Shown one piece after another: positions 1 to 7,326 of a DNA stretch of 7,382 nucleotides. The DNA lies in the NCBI GenBank assembly GCA_938030845.1, contig CALHIC010000474.1, forward strand, positions 1 through 7,382. Direction: 5' to 3'. Under the pieces are notes generated by a model. That model saw only the letters and a program-made list of their open reading frames with translations. It was not told the origin of the DNA and made no database searches. The stretch is from an uncultured Oribacterium sp. Lineage in GTDB: Bacteria > Bacillota > Clostridia > Lachnospirales > Lachnospiraceae. The stretch's first letter is position 1; each line of letters begins with the position of its first letter. The translations under genes and the position numbers were made by a program.

Positions 1-2237
1 GGAGCGGAGAGACCATTCATTTCCCTCTGATAGGGCTCTGTTCTTAACTGGAACTTCTCCAGCAATTCATTCAAGCGGTCAGCCTGTCCGGAAAGCTCCT
101 GAGAAGCTGCTGCAGATTCTTCTGCGGTTGCGGTATTACTCTGCACAACGGAGGAAATCTGATCCAGACCTGTAGTAAGCTGCTTGATTCCCTCTGCCTC
201 TTCCTCGGATGCGGAAGAAATGGAGGTGATAATACCGTTGATCTTCTCGGTTTTCTGGGATACTACAGAAAGAGATTCTGCAGTTTCTTCTGTGATTCTT
301 GCTCCCTTATTTACCGCCTCAATGGTTTCCTCGATTAAGCTGGAAGTGTTCTGGGCTGCCTTTGCAGACTTCTGAGCAAGGTTTCCTACCTCATCCGCTA
401 CAACCGCAAAGCCCTTTCCTGCCGCTCCCGCTCTTGCCGCCTCAATAGCCGCATTTAAGGAAAGAATATTGGTCTGGAAAGCAATATCGTCAATGGTCTT
501 AATAATCTTGCTGATTTCCTGAGACTTCTCGGTGATGTCCTGCATTGCTCTGGACATCTCGTTCATCTTCTGGTTACTGGTTCCTACCGCACTGCCGGTT
601 TCCTTGGAAAGTCCGGAAGCATGCTGAGACATTTCCGCTGTTTCCTTAATCTTTACGGAGATATCATTCATGGTAGCGCTGAGCTCTTCGATGGAAGAAG
701 CCTGCTCCGTTGCTCCCTGAGACAGGGACTGGGCGGATCCGCTAACCTGCATAGCGGAAGAGTTTACCATATGAGAGCTGTTCTGAATTTCTCCCATGGT
801 GACATTTAAATCATCTAAAATATCGTAAAGGCTGTTCAGCAGAGGCTCATATTCGCCGTTGTAAAGCTGGGTATTCCAGAACTCGAAGGAGAAATTTCCC
901 TTGGCAATCTGTTCCAGCTTTCCTGCCAAATCCTGAATAATGCTTCGGATTCGCTCCACAACCTTTTCCATGCTCTTGGCAATCTGCCCGATTTCATCCT
1001 GATAAGGATAGTTGATTTCCTTGGAGAAATCTCCCTCTGCCACGGATTCTCCCACATCGGCAATCTTCTTTAATGGATTCAAAGACTTCTTGATGAAGAA
1101 ATAGCTGAATCCTACCAAGAGAGCAATTCCCAGAACGGAAAGGGGAACCGCCAGCATAATCATATTACTGATTGCCTTGGTATATTCCTTTTCGGAAACC
1201 TCGATGGCTACCCACCAGGTTACGCCCTCTATCTTTAAGGGGCGGGCGTTAAACTGCACCAAATCTCCCTTTTCATTTTCAATGTGTGTATTGAAAGGTT
1301 CTCCCTGATCCAGATAGGATTGAAGCTTTTCCATGCTGTCTGCCGGAAGAATATCGCTTAATTTCTTACCCTTGGCCTCTTCGTTCATACTGAACATAAT
1401 GTGACCGTTGGTATCAAAAACATTACTGTATAAGCTCTCGAATCGCTCATCCTTCTGTTCAATGATTTCAAAGGAACTCATATCCATATCGATAATAACG
1501 ATTCCCTTAAACTCATCCTTATACATAATCGGCTCAATCACAGATACTACCCATCCACCGGCTGCACTCTCATCTTCATAGGCATTGGTCAGGTTCAATC
1601 CCTTATTCTCCTTTGCCTTTAAATAGTAGTCCTTCTGAGAATACATGCTATAGGGGTATACCATCAGCTTTCTCTTCTCCGCATCGGTTCTGCTCATGTA
1701 GGGGGCGTAGTTTTCGATGCCCTGATAAAAAGCATTCGGCTCCAGAAAAACACCGATTCCCACATAAGTATCATTATTGCTTAAAGAAGAATAAATAGAG
1801 TCCAAAAGGGTGGTCTCCGCATTATAGCGGCTGGCGGGAATCGCCGCATCCACAATACGGGAGCGGAACATGGTTCCTGCCATATTGGTGGGCTCTAAGA
1901 TATTGTGCTGATCATCCTCAATGGTCCAAAGATTGGAGGGAACCCCTCCCGCCATATCATTTTGATCATAGATACTAATCAAGCTCTCTTTAATGGTATT
2001 CGCTGTCACCTCGGCCTGGGTAACCACGTTATCCAGATCCGCAATTCCTAAACGAATTTTATCATCCATATTTCCACGTAAGGCGCCATAAATTGCGGTT
2101 CTTCCCATGGAAATAATAGCAATACTTAAGCCTGCCATTAAAATTATGCTAAGAAGTCCTATTGCCACAGACATTCTTGTACTGAGCTTCATCTTTTTCC
2201 AAAAGGATGTCCCAGTGGTATTGCTTCTTTTTTTCAT
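1..2237 (-). CDS. Methyl-accepting chemotaxis protein, dCache-HAMP type (3' end outside window)
   Basis: Membrane chemoreceptor that binds or senses a ligand outside the cell and controls CheA kinase through CheW. The frame is open from ATG 2237 to the left edge, giving about 745 codons without a stop, so the C-terminus is cut off. The start is set by AAGGAGG at 2249-2255, 11 nt upstream. Visible order: basic N-terminus; TM1 about residues 22-44; extracellular double-Cache-like region about 45-360; TM2 about 361-384; HAMP about 385-440 ([18 protein letters not shown]); a second degenerate HAMP-like stretch (AKGNFSFEF...YNGEYEPLL); then the long signalling coiled coil. Its hairpin tip starts near residue 581 ([20 protein letters not shown]). 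Residues EISKII to IEAV, 69 in all, are identical to the neighbouring receptor. The Cache region has [12 protein letters not shown] where amino-acid receptors usually carry an R-x-W-Y motif, so the ligand is unknown. The family call is secure; the ligand is not predicted. Confidence 0.96.
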   Translation of the reverse strand, partial: MKKRSNTTGTSFWKKMKLSTRMSVAIGLLSIILMAGLSIAIISMGRTAIYGALRGNMDDKIRLGIADLDNVVTQAEVTANTIKESLISIYDQNDMAGGVPSNLWTIEDDQHNILEPTNMAGTMFRSRIVDAAIPASRYNAETTLLDSIYSSLSNNDTYVGIGVFLEPNAFYQGIENYAPYMSRTDAEKRKLMVYPYSMYSQKDYYLKAKENKGLNLTNAYEDESAAGGWVVSVIEPIMYKDEFKGIVIIDMDMSSFEIIEQKDERFESLYSNVFDTNGHIMFSMNEEAKGKKLSDILPADSMEKLQSYLDQGEPFNTHIENEKGDLVQFNARPLKIEGVTWWVAIEVSEKEYTKAISNMIMLAVPLSVLGIALLVGFSYFFIKKSLNPLKKIADVGESVAEGDFSKEINYPYQDEIGQIAKSMEKVVERIRSIIQDLAGKLEQIAKGNFSFEFWNTQLYNGEYEPLLNSLYDILDDLNVTMGEIQNSSHMVNSSAMQVSGSAQSLSQGATEQASSIEELSATMNDISVKIKETAEMSQHASGLSKETGSAVGTSNQKMNEMSRAMQDITEKSQEISKIIKTIDDIAFQTNILSLNAAIEAARAGAAGKGFAVVADEVGNLAQKSAKAAQNTSSLIEETIEAVNKGARITEETAESLSVVSQKTEKINGIITSISSASEEEAEGIKQLTTGLDQISSVVQSNTATAEESAAASQELSGQADRLNELLEKFQLRTEPYQREMNGLSA

Positions 2238-2248
2238 TTTGTGTTTTT

Positions 2249-2255
2249 CCTCCTT
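2249..2255 (-). promoter_or_regulatory. Ribosome binding site of the downstream chemoreceptor
   Basis: AAGGAGG on the minus strand, 11 nt before ATG 2237. The surrounding TTTTTCAAGGAGGAAA is shared almost exactly with the leader of the other chemoreceptor, suggesting the start region was copied together with the gene. Confidence 0.85.
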
Positions 2256-2397
2256 GAAAAATACTACTTCCTGCTTTCTTCTCTAATTCATCGTCCGACT
2301 TAGCCCTTTTTATAAGGTAAATTCCCTTTTCCCTTGCACTTTCCTTATTTTTTATAAATAACTTCGAATTATCGCTGCGAACTAAGCTTCTTCCTAC

Positions 2398-2464
2398 AAA
2401 AAAAGCGGCAAGATGGGCTCCTCCCGCACTTTACAAAACGCAGTCCTCCCGCACAAGATACCGC
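2398..2464 (-). terminator. Terminator-like or attenuator-like fold in the leader of the downstream chemoreceptor
   Basis: On the minus strand GCGGTA (2464-2459) can pair with TGCCGC (2410-2405), followed directly by seven Ts (2404-2398). An inner hairpin, GCGTTT-TGTA-AAGTGC, can form within the 48-nt loop. The stem is short for so long a loop, so this is only a candidate. It lies 160 nt upstream of ATG 2237 and downstream of the better terminator of the preceding gene. It could be a back-up terminator or an attenuator. The loop holds an 11-bp direct repeat. Confidence 0.35.
2419..2454. repeat. Pair of 11-bp direct repeats (tcctcccgcac)
   Basis: The plus-strand sequence tcctcccgcac occurs at 2419-2429 and again at 2444-2454, a 25-bp period. 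Read on the minus strand each copy is GTGCGGGAGGA, which contains a Shine-Dalgarno-like GGGAGGA, but no ATG or reading frame of note follows. The function is unknown. Confidence 0.6.
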
Positions 2465-2485
2465 TCCCATCGAGGGATACTCGTT

Positions 2486-2557
2486 AAAAATAAAAACAGC
2501 CCCTTGGAGCTCTGCATAATCCCCAAAGCAGGGGTTTGCAGCTTCTAAAGAGGCTGT
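2486..2557 (-). terminator. Rho-independent terminator after the complete chemoreceptor
   Basis: Starting 8 nt after the stop codon, minus-strand ACAGCCTCTT (2557-2548) pairs with AAGGGGCTGT (2505-2496) over 10 bp with one G-U pair. A second stem CTGCA/TGCAG and an inner CCCC/GGGG hairpin lie inside it. The minus-strand T-tract TTTTTATTTTT (2496-2486) follows. On the plus strand the same stem is followed by CTTTTTTGA, so it may also stop antisense transcription. Confidence 0.85.
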
Positions 2558-2565
2558 CTTTTTGA

Positions 2566-4773
2566 TTAATCCTCGTTCTTCAGTTGAAAACGATTTACCA
2601 GATCATTCATGATATTGGCCTGGCCGGAAAGCTCCTCGGAAGCTGCCGCAGACTGCTCTGCCGTTGCGGTATTGCTCTGTACCACAGAGGAAATCTGATC
2701 GATTCCCATAGTCAGCTGAGAAACGCCTCGAGCTTCCTCCTCCGATGCGCTGGAAATGTTTGTAATAATGTCGTTAATATCCTTCGCATGGTTGGATACG
2801 GTTGTCAAGGATTCTGCGGTTTCTTCCGTAATCTTGGCTCCCTTTTCCACTGCCTCGATGGTTTCCTCAATAAGACTGGAAGTATTCTGAGCTGCCTTTG
2901 CAGACTTCTGGGCCAGGTTTCCTACCTCATCCGCTACCACTGCGAAGCCCTTTCCTGCTGCACCGGCTCTTGCCGCCTCAATAGCCGCATTTAAGGATAA
3001 GATATTGGTCTGGAAGGCAATATCATCAATGGTTTTGATAATCTTACTGATTTCATTGGACTTCTCGGTGATTTCCTGCATTGCCTTGGACATTTCTTCC
3101 ATCTTTTGGTTACTGAGACCTACCGCCTCCTCTGTTCTTTGAGAAAGTCCGGAAGCCTTCACCGCCATCTCCGCAGTTCCCTTAATCTGGGTGGAAATGT
3201 CGTTCATAGTAGCACTTAATTCTTCAATGGAAGATGCCTGCTCTGTAGCACCCTGAGAAAGCCCCTGGGCACCGGAACTTACCTGTTCAGCACCGGCATT
3301 AACCTCCTTGGCACTGGTCTTAATCTCCGACATGGTCTTATCCAGATCATTGGTAATCTCCTGTAAGGAAGTAAGCAGAGGACGATAAGCTCCGGGATAC
3401 TGTTCTGTATTGTCTAAAGATACCCGGAAATTCCCCTTCGCCAATTCTCCCAATTTCTCGGAAAGGTCGGAAATGATTTCCCGAACATGCTGCATAACAC
3501 TCCGGATGGCTTCCGCCAAGTCTCCGATTTCATCCTGCTGATTGTAGGAAACCTTCACATCAAAGTTTCCTTCCGCAACAGCCTTTCCTGCTAAAGCAAT
3601 TCCCTGTAATGGATTTAAAGCCTTCTTAATTAGGAAGTAGCTGATGGCAATCAAAATCATAAGACCTACAATACTGAAAACGGCACACATGATGACCAAC
3701 TGATTTCTGGCTGCCATAAATTCACTGTCGGAGATACTGATCATAGACCAAAGTGTGGAACCGTGAATGGTTAATGGACGGAAGTACATTCTCTCTTTTA
3801 CCCCTTCTGCATTCATCACCGTTGCGGTAAAAGCTTCTTCCTTATCCATATTTTGGCGAAGCATTTCATAGGTATCCTTATCCAATACTTCTTCCAGCTT
3901 CTTACCGATAGCCTGTTCCTTCATGGAGTACAAAAAGCTTCCGTTGGCATCTAAGATATTGGTTGCCAAAGAGGGAAAACGCTCATCGGTCTGCTGAATG
4001 GTGCTGAATACTTTGGTGTTGATATCCAGAATAACCGCCCCCACAAAGGCATTGTTTTCATCAGTAATAGGATTTCCCAAACTGATCATCTGAATATCCG
4101 GATGAAGGGTATCGCTATACACATCGGTTAATACCATTTCGCCGGATTCTTTTGCCCCGTTATACCAGGAAGAGTCCTTGTAAAAGCTGTACTGGTAAGA
4201 CATTACCCCCTTCTTTTCCAAATCCTCTGCAGACATGTATACCCCGTAATCGGAAACATTATCGGAGAAGCCGTTTGGCTCAAAGAAAATTCCTGCTCCT
4301 ACCAAATCCTTGTTATCGGTTAAGGCGGACTGTAAAGAATCCAAAATCACGGTTTCCGCATTGTAACGGGAAGCGGGAAGCTCCGCATTTACAATTCTGG
4401 AACGGAAGGTGGTTGCCCCCATCCCCGGATTATTGACTACTTCTCCCGTAGCTCTGTCCTTGACCACCCACTGGTTCTCCGGCGCCTGTCCGATGCCGTC
4501 ATGCTGACTGTGCATGCTGTGAATACCGTTTTCCAGAGTCATGGAAATAGACTCCAAACGAGAAATAACCTGTTGCAAATCTCCGATGGCCATGGTGGCC
4601 TTATCGTTTAAGTTGTTATCCAGAGCCGAGCTGATGGAATGCTCCCCTGTCTTAATGATTGCCACACTCATGGCCAAAAACACCAAAACGCTGGCAATTC
4701 CCAAAATCATCGATAATTTTGTGCTGATGGAAGAACGCTTCCGCTTCTTCTCTACCCCAATACCCTTTTTCAT
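2566..4773 (-). CDS. Methyl-accepting chemotaxis protein, dCache-HAMP type (complete)
   Basis: Transmembrane chemoreceptor of 735 residues, paralogous to the next gene downstream. ATG 4773 is chosen because AAGGAGG lies 10 nt upstream; an in-frame TTG at 4800 would place that site inside the coding region. Order: basic N-terminus; TM1 about 21-40; periplasm-equivalent double-Cache region about 41-358; TM2 about 359-382; HAMP about 383-437 ([18 protein letters not shown]); a second HAMP-like stretch ([10 protein letters not shown]...YPGAYRPLL); and the signalling coiled coil with its tip near residue 582. The protein ends NRFQLKNED and has no NWETF-like CheR/CheB tether, which is usual outside enteric bacteria. 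In the Cache region [11 protein letters not shown] keeps the Trp-Tyr of amino-acid-binding Cache domains, but a Ser sits where the ligand-gripping Arg is expected. Ligand unknown. The gene is followed by a strong terminator, so it is probably transcribed apart from its paralogue. Confidence 0.97.
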   Translation of the reverse strand: MKKGIGVEKKRKRSSISTKLSMILGIASVLVFLAMSVAIIKTGEHSISSALDNNLNDKATMAIGDLQQVISRLESISMTLENGIHSMHSQHDGIGQAPENQWVVKDRATGEVVNNPGMGATTFRSRIVNAELPASRYNAETVILDSLQSALTDNKDLVGAGIFFEPNGFSDNVSDYGVYMSAEDLEKKGVMSYQYSFYKDSSWYNGAKESGEMVLTDVYSDTLHPDIQMISLGNPITDENNAFVGAVILDINTKVFSTIQQTDERFPSLATNILDANGSFLYSMKEQAIGKKLEEVLDKDTYEMLRQNMDKEEAFTATVMNAEGVKERMYFRPLTIHGSTLWSMISISDSEFMAARNQLVIMCAVFSIVGLMILIAISYFLIKKALNPLQGIALAGKAVAEGNFDVKVSYNQQDEIGDLAEAIRSVMQHVREIISDLSEKLGELAKGNFRVSLDNTEQYPGAYRPLLTSLQEITNDLDKTMSEIKTSAKEVNAGAEQVSSGAQGLSQGATEQASSIEELSATMNDISTQIKGTAEMAVKASGLSQRTEEAVGLSNQKMEEMSKAMQEITEKSNEISKIIKTIDDIAFQTNILSLNAAIEAARAGAAGKGFAVVADEVGNLAQKSAKAAQNTSSLIEETIEAVEKGAKITEETAESLTTVSNHAKDINDIITNISSASEEEARGVSQLTMGIDQISSVVQSNTATAEQSAAASEELSGQANIMNDLVNRFQLKNED

Positions 4774-4783
4774 TCTGTTCTTT

Positions 4784-4790
4784 CCTCCTT
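4784..4790 (-). promoter_or_regulatory. Ribosome binding site deciding the start of the complete chemoreceptor
   Basis: AAGGAGG on the minus strand, 10 nt before ATG 4773. It falls inside the longer frame that begins at TTG 4800, so it rules out that longer start. Confidence 0.88.
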
Positions 4791-4888
4791 GAAAAAACAA
4801 TCTCTACACCGTATCTGCTTTATTCTGTCACGTTAATAAGCCACGGTATAAATCGGCGTTTTTTCAAAAAGGCATAAGAAGAATTTAT

Positions 4889-4902
4889 AGATTGAACAAT
4901 CT
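4889..4902. promoter_or_regulatory. Perfect 14-bp palindrome upstream of the chemoreceptor
   Basis: AGATTGTTCAATCT (minus strand) is a perfect dyad about 115 nt before ATG 4773. On the minus strand TTGTTC inside it sits 17 nt before TATGCC, a poor sigma-A match. It could be an operator. On the plus strand the same dyad is followed by seven Ts, so a weak plus-strand terminator is the alternative, although no plus-strand gene is present. Confidence 0.3.
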
Positions 4903-4919
4903 TTTTTTACGGTTACTTG

Positions 4920-4969
4920 CGTTTTTCGATGGAATAAATGTCATATCGGAACGTTTTTCGATGGAATAA
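4920..4969. repeat. Two exact 18-bp direct repeats upstream of the chemoreceptor
   Basis: The plus-strand sequence cgtttttcgatggaataa occurs exactly at 4920-4937 and 4952-4969, with a 14-bp spacer. The 32-bp period is about three helical turns, which suits a pair of regulator sites on one face of the DNA. The spacer, read on the minus strand, contains CCGATAT, an exact match to the -10 element of flagellar sigma factor (SigD/FliA) promoters, but no TAAA -35 is correctly spaced. The copies lie 150-200 nt upstream of ATG 4773. Confidence 0.75.
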
Positions 4970-4987
4970 TGGAGATTCCGCTCTGAT

Positions 4988-5122
4988 GCAGTATGGGTCT
5001 GTAATCGGGGCACGCTCCCGCTAACCTCGCCTTCGTAACAGTACTAACTTCAAGCTTCGCTTTAGCTCGCTTTCAGTAAGTACTGACGGGCTCAGATTGC
5101 CCCTCTTACAGACCCATTCTGC
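4988..5122. repeat. 135-bp nested palindromic element (MITE/REP-like)
   Basis: The terminal arms 4988-5012 and 5098-5122 are 25-bp inverted repeats with three mismatches (arm core ATGGGTCTGTAA). Inside them CCCG (5017-5020) pairs with CGGG (5087-5090), and CAGTACTAAC (5039-5048) pairs with GTAAGTACTG (5076-5085) at 9 of 10 positions. The centre 5052-5073 carries small AAGC/GCTT and GC/GC stems. The whole segment can fold as one long hairpin on either strand. There is no open reading frame of substance, no T-tract for intrinsic termination and no convincing target-site duplication. Possible identities are a miniature inverted-repeat element, a REP-type repeat or a structured 3' RNA. Confidence 0.75.
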
Positions 5123-5164
5123 AATCGCTTCATCTATTGATTTTTACAGTCCTTCACTTCGCCG

Positions 5165-5224
5165 GCTTTCGGTAAGTATCGGGCTCAGGTTGCCCCTCTT
5201 ACGGACCCATTCTGCAATAGCTTT
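5165..5224. repeat. Partial second copy (right half) of the palindromic element
   Basis: This segment matches the right half of the 135-bp element (5069-5129) in the same orientation, with about five substitutions and a 3-base deletion, and includes the right terminal arm (tgcccctcttacggaccc). The left half and left arm are absent. It ends about 5 bp from the prdF stop codon, so it forms the immediate 3' untranslated region of that gene. It may be a truncated copy or the product of recombination between copies. Confidence 0.75.
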
Positions 5225-5229
5225 ATTTA

Positions 5230-6237
5230 TTACTTTAAGATAAATCCATACTTTACAGGATCTTCTTCATCAATCACAAAGTGGTTGAAGCCGGTAATCC
5301 ATGCGGAACCGGTAATCTGAGGAATAACCGCATCGTAATCACCCACCTTGGTGGTTCCTACGATTTCTCCCTCGAAAATGGTGCCCAGGATGGACTCATA
5401 GAAGAACTTCTCCCCCTGCTTTAACTCGCCCTTTGCAAAAAGGGTAGCCAGCTTTGCACTGGTTCCTGTTCCGCAAGGAGAACGGTCTACCTGTCCCTGT
5501 CCGAATACTACGCAGTTCTTTAAGGTCGCGCCCTTGGTCTCTGTTGTAGACCACCATTCTACCAAGTCTACGGTATGGATATGGGAAAGCAATGGATGCT
5601 GTACAGGAATCTCCTTGTTGATGATGTCTCTTAGCTGGATTCCCAAAGCGTTCAGCTTATCTGCATTTTCCGGCTTAATCTCTACACCGATCTGGTCTAC
5701 CTTCACGATAGCGAAGAAGGATCCGCCGAAGGAAATATCAAACTTAATCTTGCCGTAACCCGGAAGCTCTACCTCCTGATCTCTCTTGTATAAGAAAGCG
5801 GGAACGTTCTGGAAGCTTACCTTCTTAGCCTTGCCGTCCACAACAGTAACTTCACCGTGGATAATTCCTGCAGGAGCCTCCTGTACAATCTTGGTAATCG
5901 GCTCTGTTACAGGAACGATACCGGTCTCTACCGCAACGGTCATAGCACCGATGGTTCCATGTCCGCACATGTTCAGGTATCCGCCGCCATCCATAAAGAT
6001 AATACCGTAATCGGCCTCATCCACTGTAGGCTGTGTCAAAATGGAACCGAACATATCGTTATGTCCTCTCGGTTCCAACATAATAGCGGTACGAAGATAA
6101 TCCATATTGTCCTCAAGCCACTGCTTCTTCTCAGGCATAGTCTTTCCGGGGATTTTAGGGACTCCACCTACTACGATTCTGGTAGCCTCACCGGCTGTGT
6201 GGGAATCAACTGCGTGAATACTCTTGCTGAATTTCAT
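5230..6237 (-). CDS. prdF: Proline racemase (PrdF type)
   Basis: Cytosolic, cofactor-independent enzyme interconverting L- and D-proline (EC 5.1.1.4). It supplies D-proline to proline reductase in Stickland fermentation. The 335 residues equal the known clostridial enzyme length. Two-base catalysis is supported by Cys91 in NMCGHGTIGA and Cys255 in RSPCGTGTSA, the family's paired thiols; DSHTAGEATR near residue 11 and GFNHFVIDEEDP near the C-terminus are also typical. As I recall the Clostridioides PrdF sequence, similarity runs along the whole length, which favours proline racemase over 4-hydroxyproline 2-epimerase or 3-hydroxyproline dehydratase; the dehydratase lacks one of the thiols. ATG 6237 is preferred because GGAGG lies 8 nt upstream; the in-frame start at 6252 would include that site. 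The gene follows a permease gene, separated by a hairpin. No proline reductase genes are in the window. Confidence 0.93.
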   Translation of the reverse strand: MKFSKSIHAVDSHTAGEATRIVVGGVPKIPGKTMPEKKQWLEDNMDYLRTAIMLEPRGHNDMFGSILTQPTVDEADYGIIFMDGGGYLNMCGHGTIGAMTVAVETGIVPVTEPITKIVQEAPAGIIHGEVTVVDGKAKKVSFQNVPAFLYKRDQEVELPGYGKIKFDISFGGSFFAIVKVDQIGVEIKPENADKLNALGIQLRDIINKEIPVQHPLLSHIHTVDLVEWWSTTETKGATLKNCVVFGQGQVDRSPCGTGTSAKLATLFAKGELKQGEKFFYESILGTIFEGEIVGTTKVGDYDAVIPQITGSAWITGFNHFVIDEEDPVKYGFILK

Positions 6238-6245
6238 GATGCTTA

Positions 6246-6250
6246 CCTCC
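6246..6250 (-). promoter_or_regulatory. Ribosome binding site deciding the prdF start
   Basis: GGAGG on the minus strand, 8 nt before ATG 6237. It lies within the longer frame from 6252 and therefore supports the shorter, 335-residue protein. Confidence 0.85.
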
Positions 6251-6268
6251 ATAGTTTATTTTTATAAA

Positions 6269-6298
6269 GGAAAAGTCGCCCCATAAGACGACTTTTCC
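6269..6298 (-). terminator. Hairpin between permease and prdF: weak terminator, attenuator or processing site
   Basis: Minus-strand GGAAAAGTCG (6298-6289) pairs perfectly with CGACTTTTCC (6278-6269). G-U and C-G pairs extend the stem to 13 bp with a four-base loop. The tail after it is TTTATAAAAAT, too interrupted for a strong intrinsic terminator. No good separate promoter for prdF was found between hairpin and start, so partial read-through from the permease promoter is the simplest reading. The hairpin would then set the ratio of the two products or protect an mRNA end. Confidence 0.6.
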
Positions 6299-6345
6299 GA
6301 TTCTTAACAAGTAATGGTTCAATCCTGCGTCATCTTCCGTGTCCT

Positions 6346-7236
6346 TTATGCCGCCTGCTTCTTTTCCTTGCTTAAGGAATAGAACATGGTTGCTGCGGTG
6401 TAGAACATAACGCAGATAACGATAATCTTTAAAATGTGAGAGGGTAATCCTAATGCTACTCTGGTTGCTACAAATACACCCAAAGAGCCGAAAATGGTTC
6501 CCCACAAAGCTACCTTTCTATTGTAGCTGCCTTCCTTTACGAAACGAACGGAAGCAACCGGCATAAGGTATGCGCAGGATCCCATCATGATGGGGAAGGC
6601 AACCTTCGGGTCCATGCCCAATACGCAAACCAGGGCAAGACAAGGTGCATATAAGCCAACTCCGGCAGTCATAACTGCGCCTAAGATGAAGTTAATTACG
6701 ATAGCAACAATAAGCTTTATTCCGCTGAGTCCGATGGCTGTTCCTTCTACGGGGATAACATTCGCCACCTGTAAAATGATGACGAAACCGATTACTACCA
6801 TGGCAACACCCATAACCAGCTGAATCATCTGCTTGGAAAGCTTGGAAATAATTCCTGCACCAATCCATGCACCGACCATAGCCGCAAGTATCATGGTAAC
6901 CAATGTGATAGGCTCTACTTCCACTCCCTGAATAAAGAGGAAGGCCTCCATAACGACAGGAATAGTACAAGCTACATTCAAGGTGCCGGGAATCAGCTTG
7001 TCATCCACCTGCTTTAAGCCCTTATAAAGGGAAGCGCCCGGAGCGAAGGATCCGATACCGAATACGTCGAAGAAGTTAATTCCAAAACCGATAGCACTAC
7101 TCACCGCGGTATTGCTTTCCTTCTCCATGCTATCCTTATGCGCCAGTAAATCCTTTACAAATGCGACTAAAAAAATAAGTGCTAAAATGCCCAGTATCAC
7201 GAGCAAGCCTACAGTAACCATTTGTTGAGCATTCAT
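6346..7236 (-). CDS. TauE/SafE-family membrane permease
   Basis: Integral membrane protein of 296 residues with about eight hydrophobic helices (roughly 7-27, 43-66, 86-105, 111-131, 138-160, 172-208, 244-262, 268-287). The two half-related motifs typical of TauE/SafE (formerly DUF81) are visible: GFGINFFDVFGIGSFAPGAS near residue 50 and GAVMTAGVGLYAPCLAL near 186. Family members are linked to export or uptake of sulfite, sulfoacetate and other small organic anions, but most are uncharacterised. ATG 7236 is chosen because AAGGGGGAG lies 8 nt upstream; an in-frame TTG at 7257 precedes that site. The gene heads the unit that continues into prdF, so a substrate tied to proline metabolism (proline, hydroxyproline or a reduction product) is plausible. 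That substrate is inference from position only. The C-terminus is lysine-rich (SKEKKQAA). Confidence 0.9.
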   Translation of the reverse strand: MNAQQMVTVGLLVILGILALIFLVAFVKDLLAHKDSMEKESNTAVSSAIGFGINFFDVFGIGSFAPGASLYKGLKQVDDKLIPGTLNVACTIPVVMEAFLFIQGVEVEPITLVTMILAAMVGAWIGAGIISKLSKQMIQLVMGVAMVVIGFVIILQVANVIPVEGTAIGLSGIKLIVAIVINFILGAVMTAGVGLYAPCLALVCVLGMDPKVAFPIMMGSCAYLMPVASVRFVKEGSYNRKVALWGTIFGSLGVFVATRVALGLPSHILKIIVICVMFYTAATMFYSLSKEKKQAA

Positions 7237-7244
7237 ATCTTTCT

Positions 7245-7253
7245 CTCCCCCTT
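7245..7253 (-). promoter_or_regulatory. Ribosome binding site of the permease gene
   Basis: AAGGGGGAG on the minus strand, 8 nt before ATG 7236. It lies inside the extended frame that starts at TTG 7257, arguing against that extension. Confidence 0.8.
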
Positions 7254-7261
7254 GCAAAATC

Positions 7262-7302
7262 TTTCACAAAAGAGACTCCTGCCGTTCTCATTCATTGTGA
7301 AA
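7262..7302 (-). promoter_or_regulatory. Leader stem-loop before the permease gene
   Basis: TTTCACAA (7302-7295, minus strand) and TTGTGAAA (7269-7262) are a perfect 8-bp inverted repeat. A nested GAGA/TCTC stem lies inside, and the apical loop contains AGGAG. The structure ends 8 nt before the ribosome site. It could be a translational control element, an mRNA-stabilising hairpin or a wide DNA operator. No known riboswitch family was recognised. Confidence 0.5.
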
Positions 7303-7326
7303 TAATTCCCAATTGTTCTTTTCCTC

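Noticed and set aside
2288..2312. SigD/FliA-like promoter (TAAA-N14-ACGATGA, minus strand) upstream of the partial chemoreceptor
   Set aside because: Spacing is acceptable, but the -10 matches only four of seven consensus positions, so it is not better than chance in this AT-rich stretch.
2584..2994. Plus-strand open frame opposite the chemoreceptor signalling domain
   Set aside because: It is Cys- and Leu-rich antisense translation of a conserved coiled-coil region, with no ribosome site or recognisable family.
4774..4800. Longer N-terminus of the complete chemoreceptor from a TTG start
   Set aside because: The added codons encode the ribosome binding site itself; ATG 4773 has the proper spacing.
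4840..4865. GCCGATTT on the minus strand as a SigD -10 for the complete chemoreceptor
   Set aside because: The -10 resembles consensus, but the expected -35 position reads TATG instead of TAAA, and the nearest TAAA is 26 nt away.
4988..5122. Intrinsic terminator of prdF
   Set aside because: The hairpin is long enough, but neither strand has a T-tract after the stem; a terminator role cannot be claimed from sequence.
4985..5130. Target-site duplication (CGCT) flanking the palindromic element
   Set aside because: The right-hand flank resembles the sequence after the second, partial copy (GCTT), so it is probably part of the repeat and not a duplicated target.
5857..6267. Plus-strand open frame of 136 codons opposite prdF
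   Set aside because: It is antisense to a well-supported enzyme gene, lacks a ribosome site and has low-complexity composition typical of a shadow frame.
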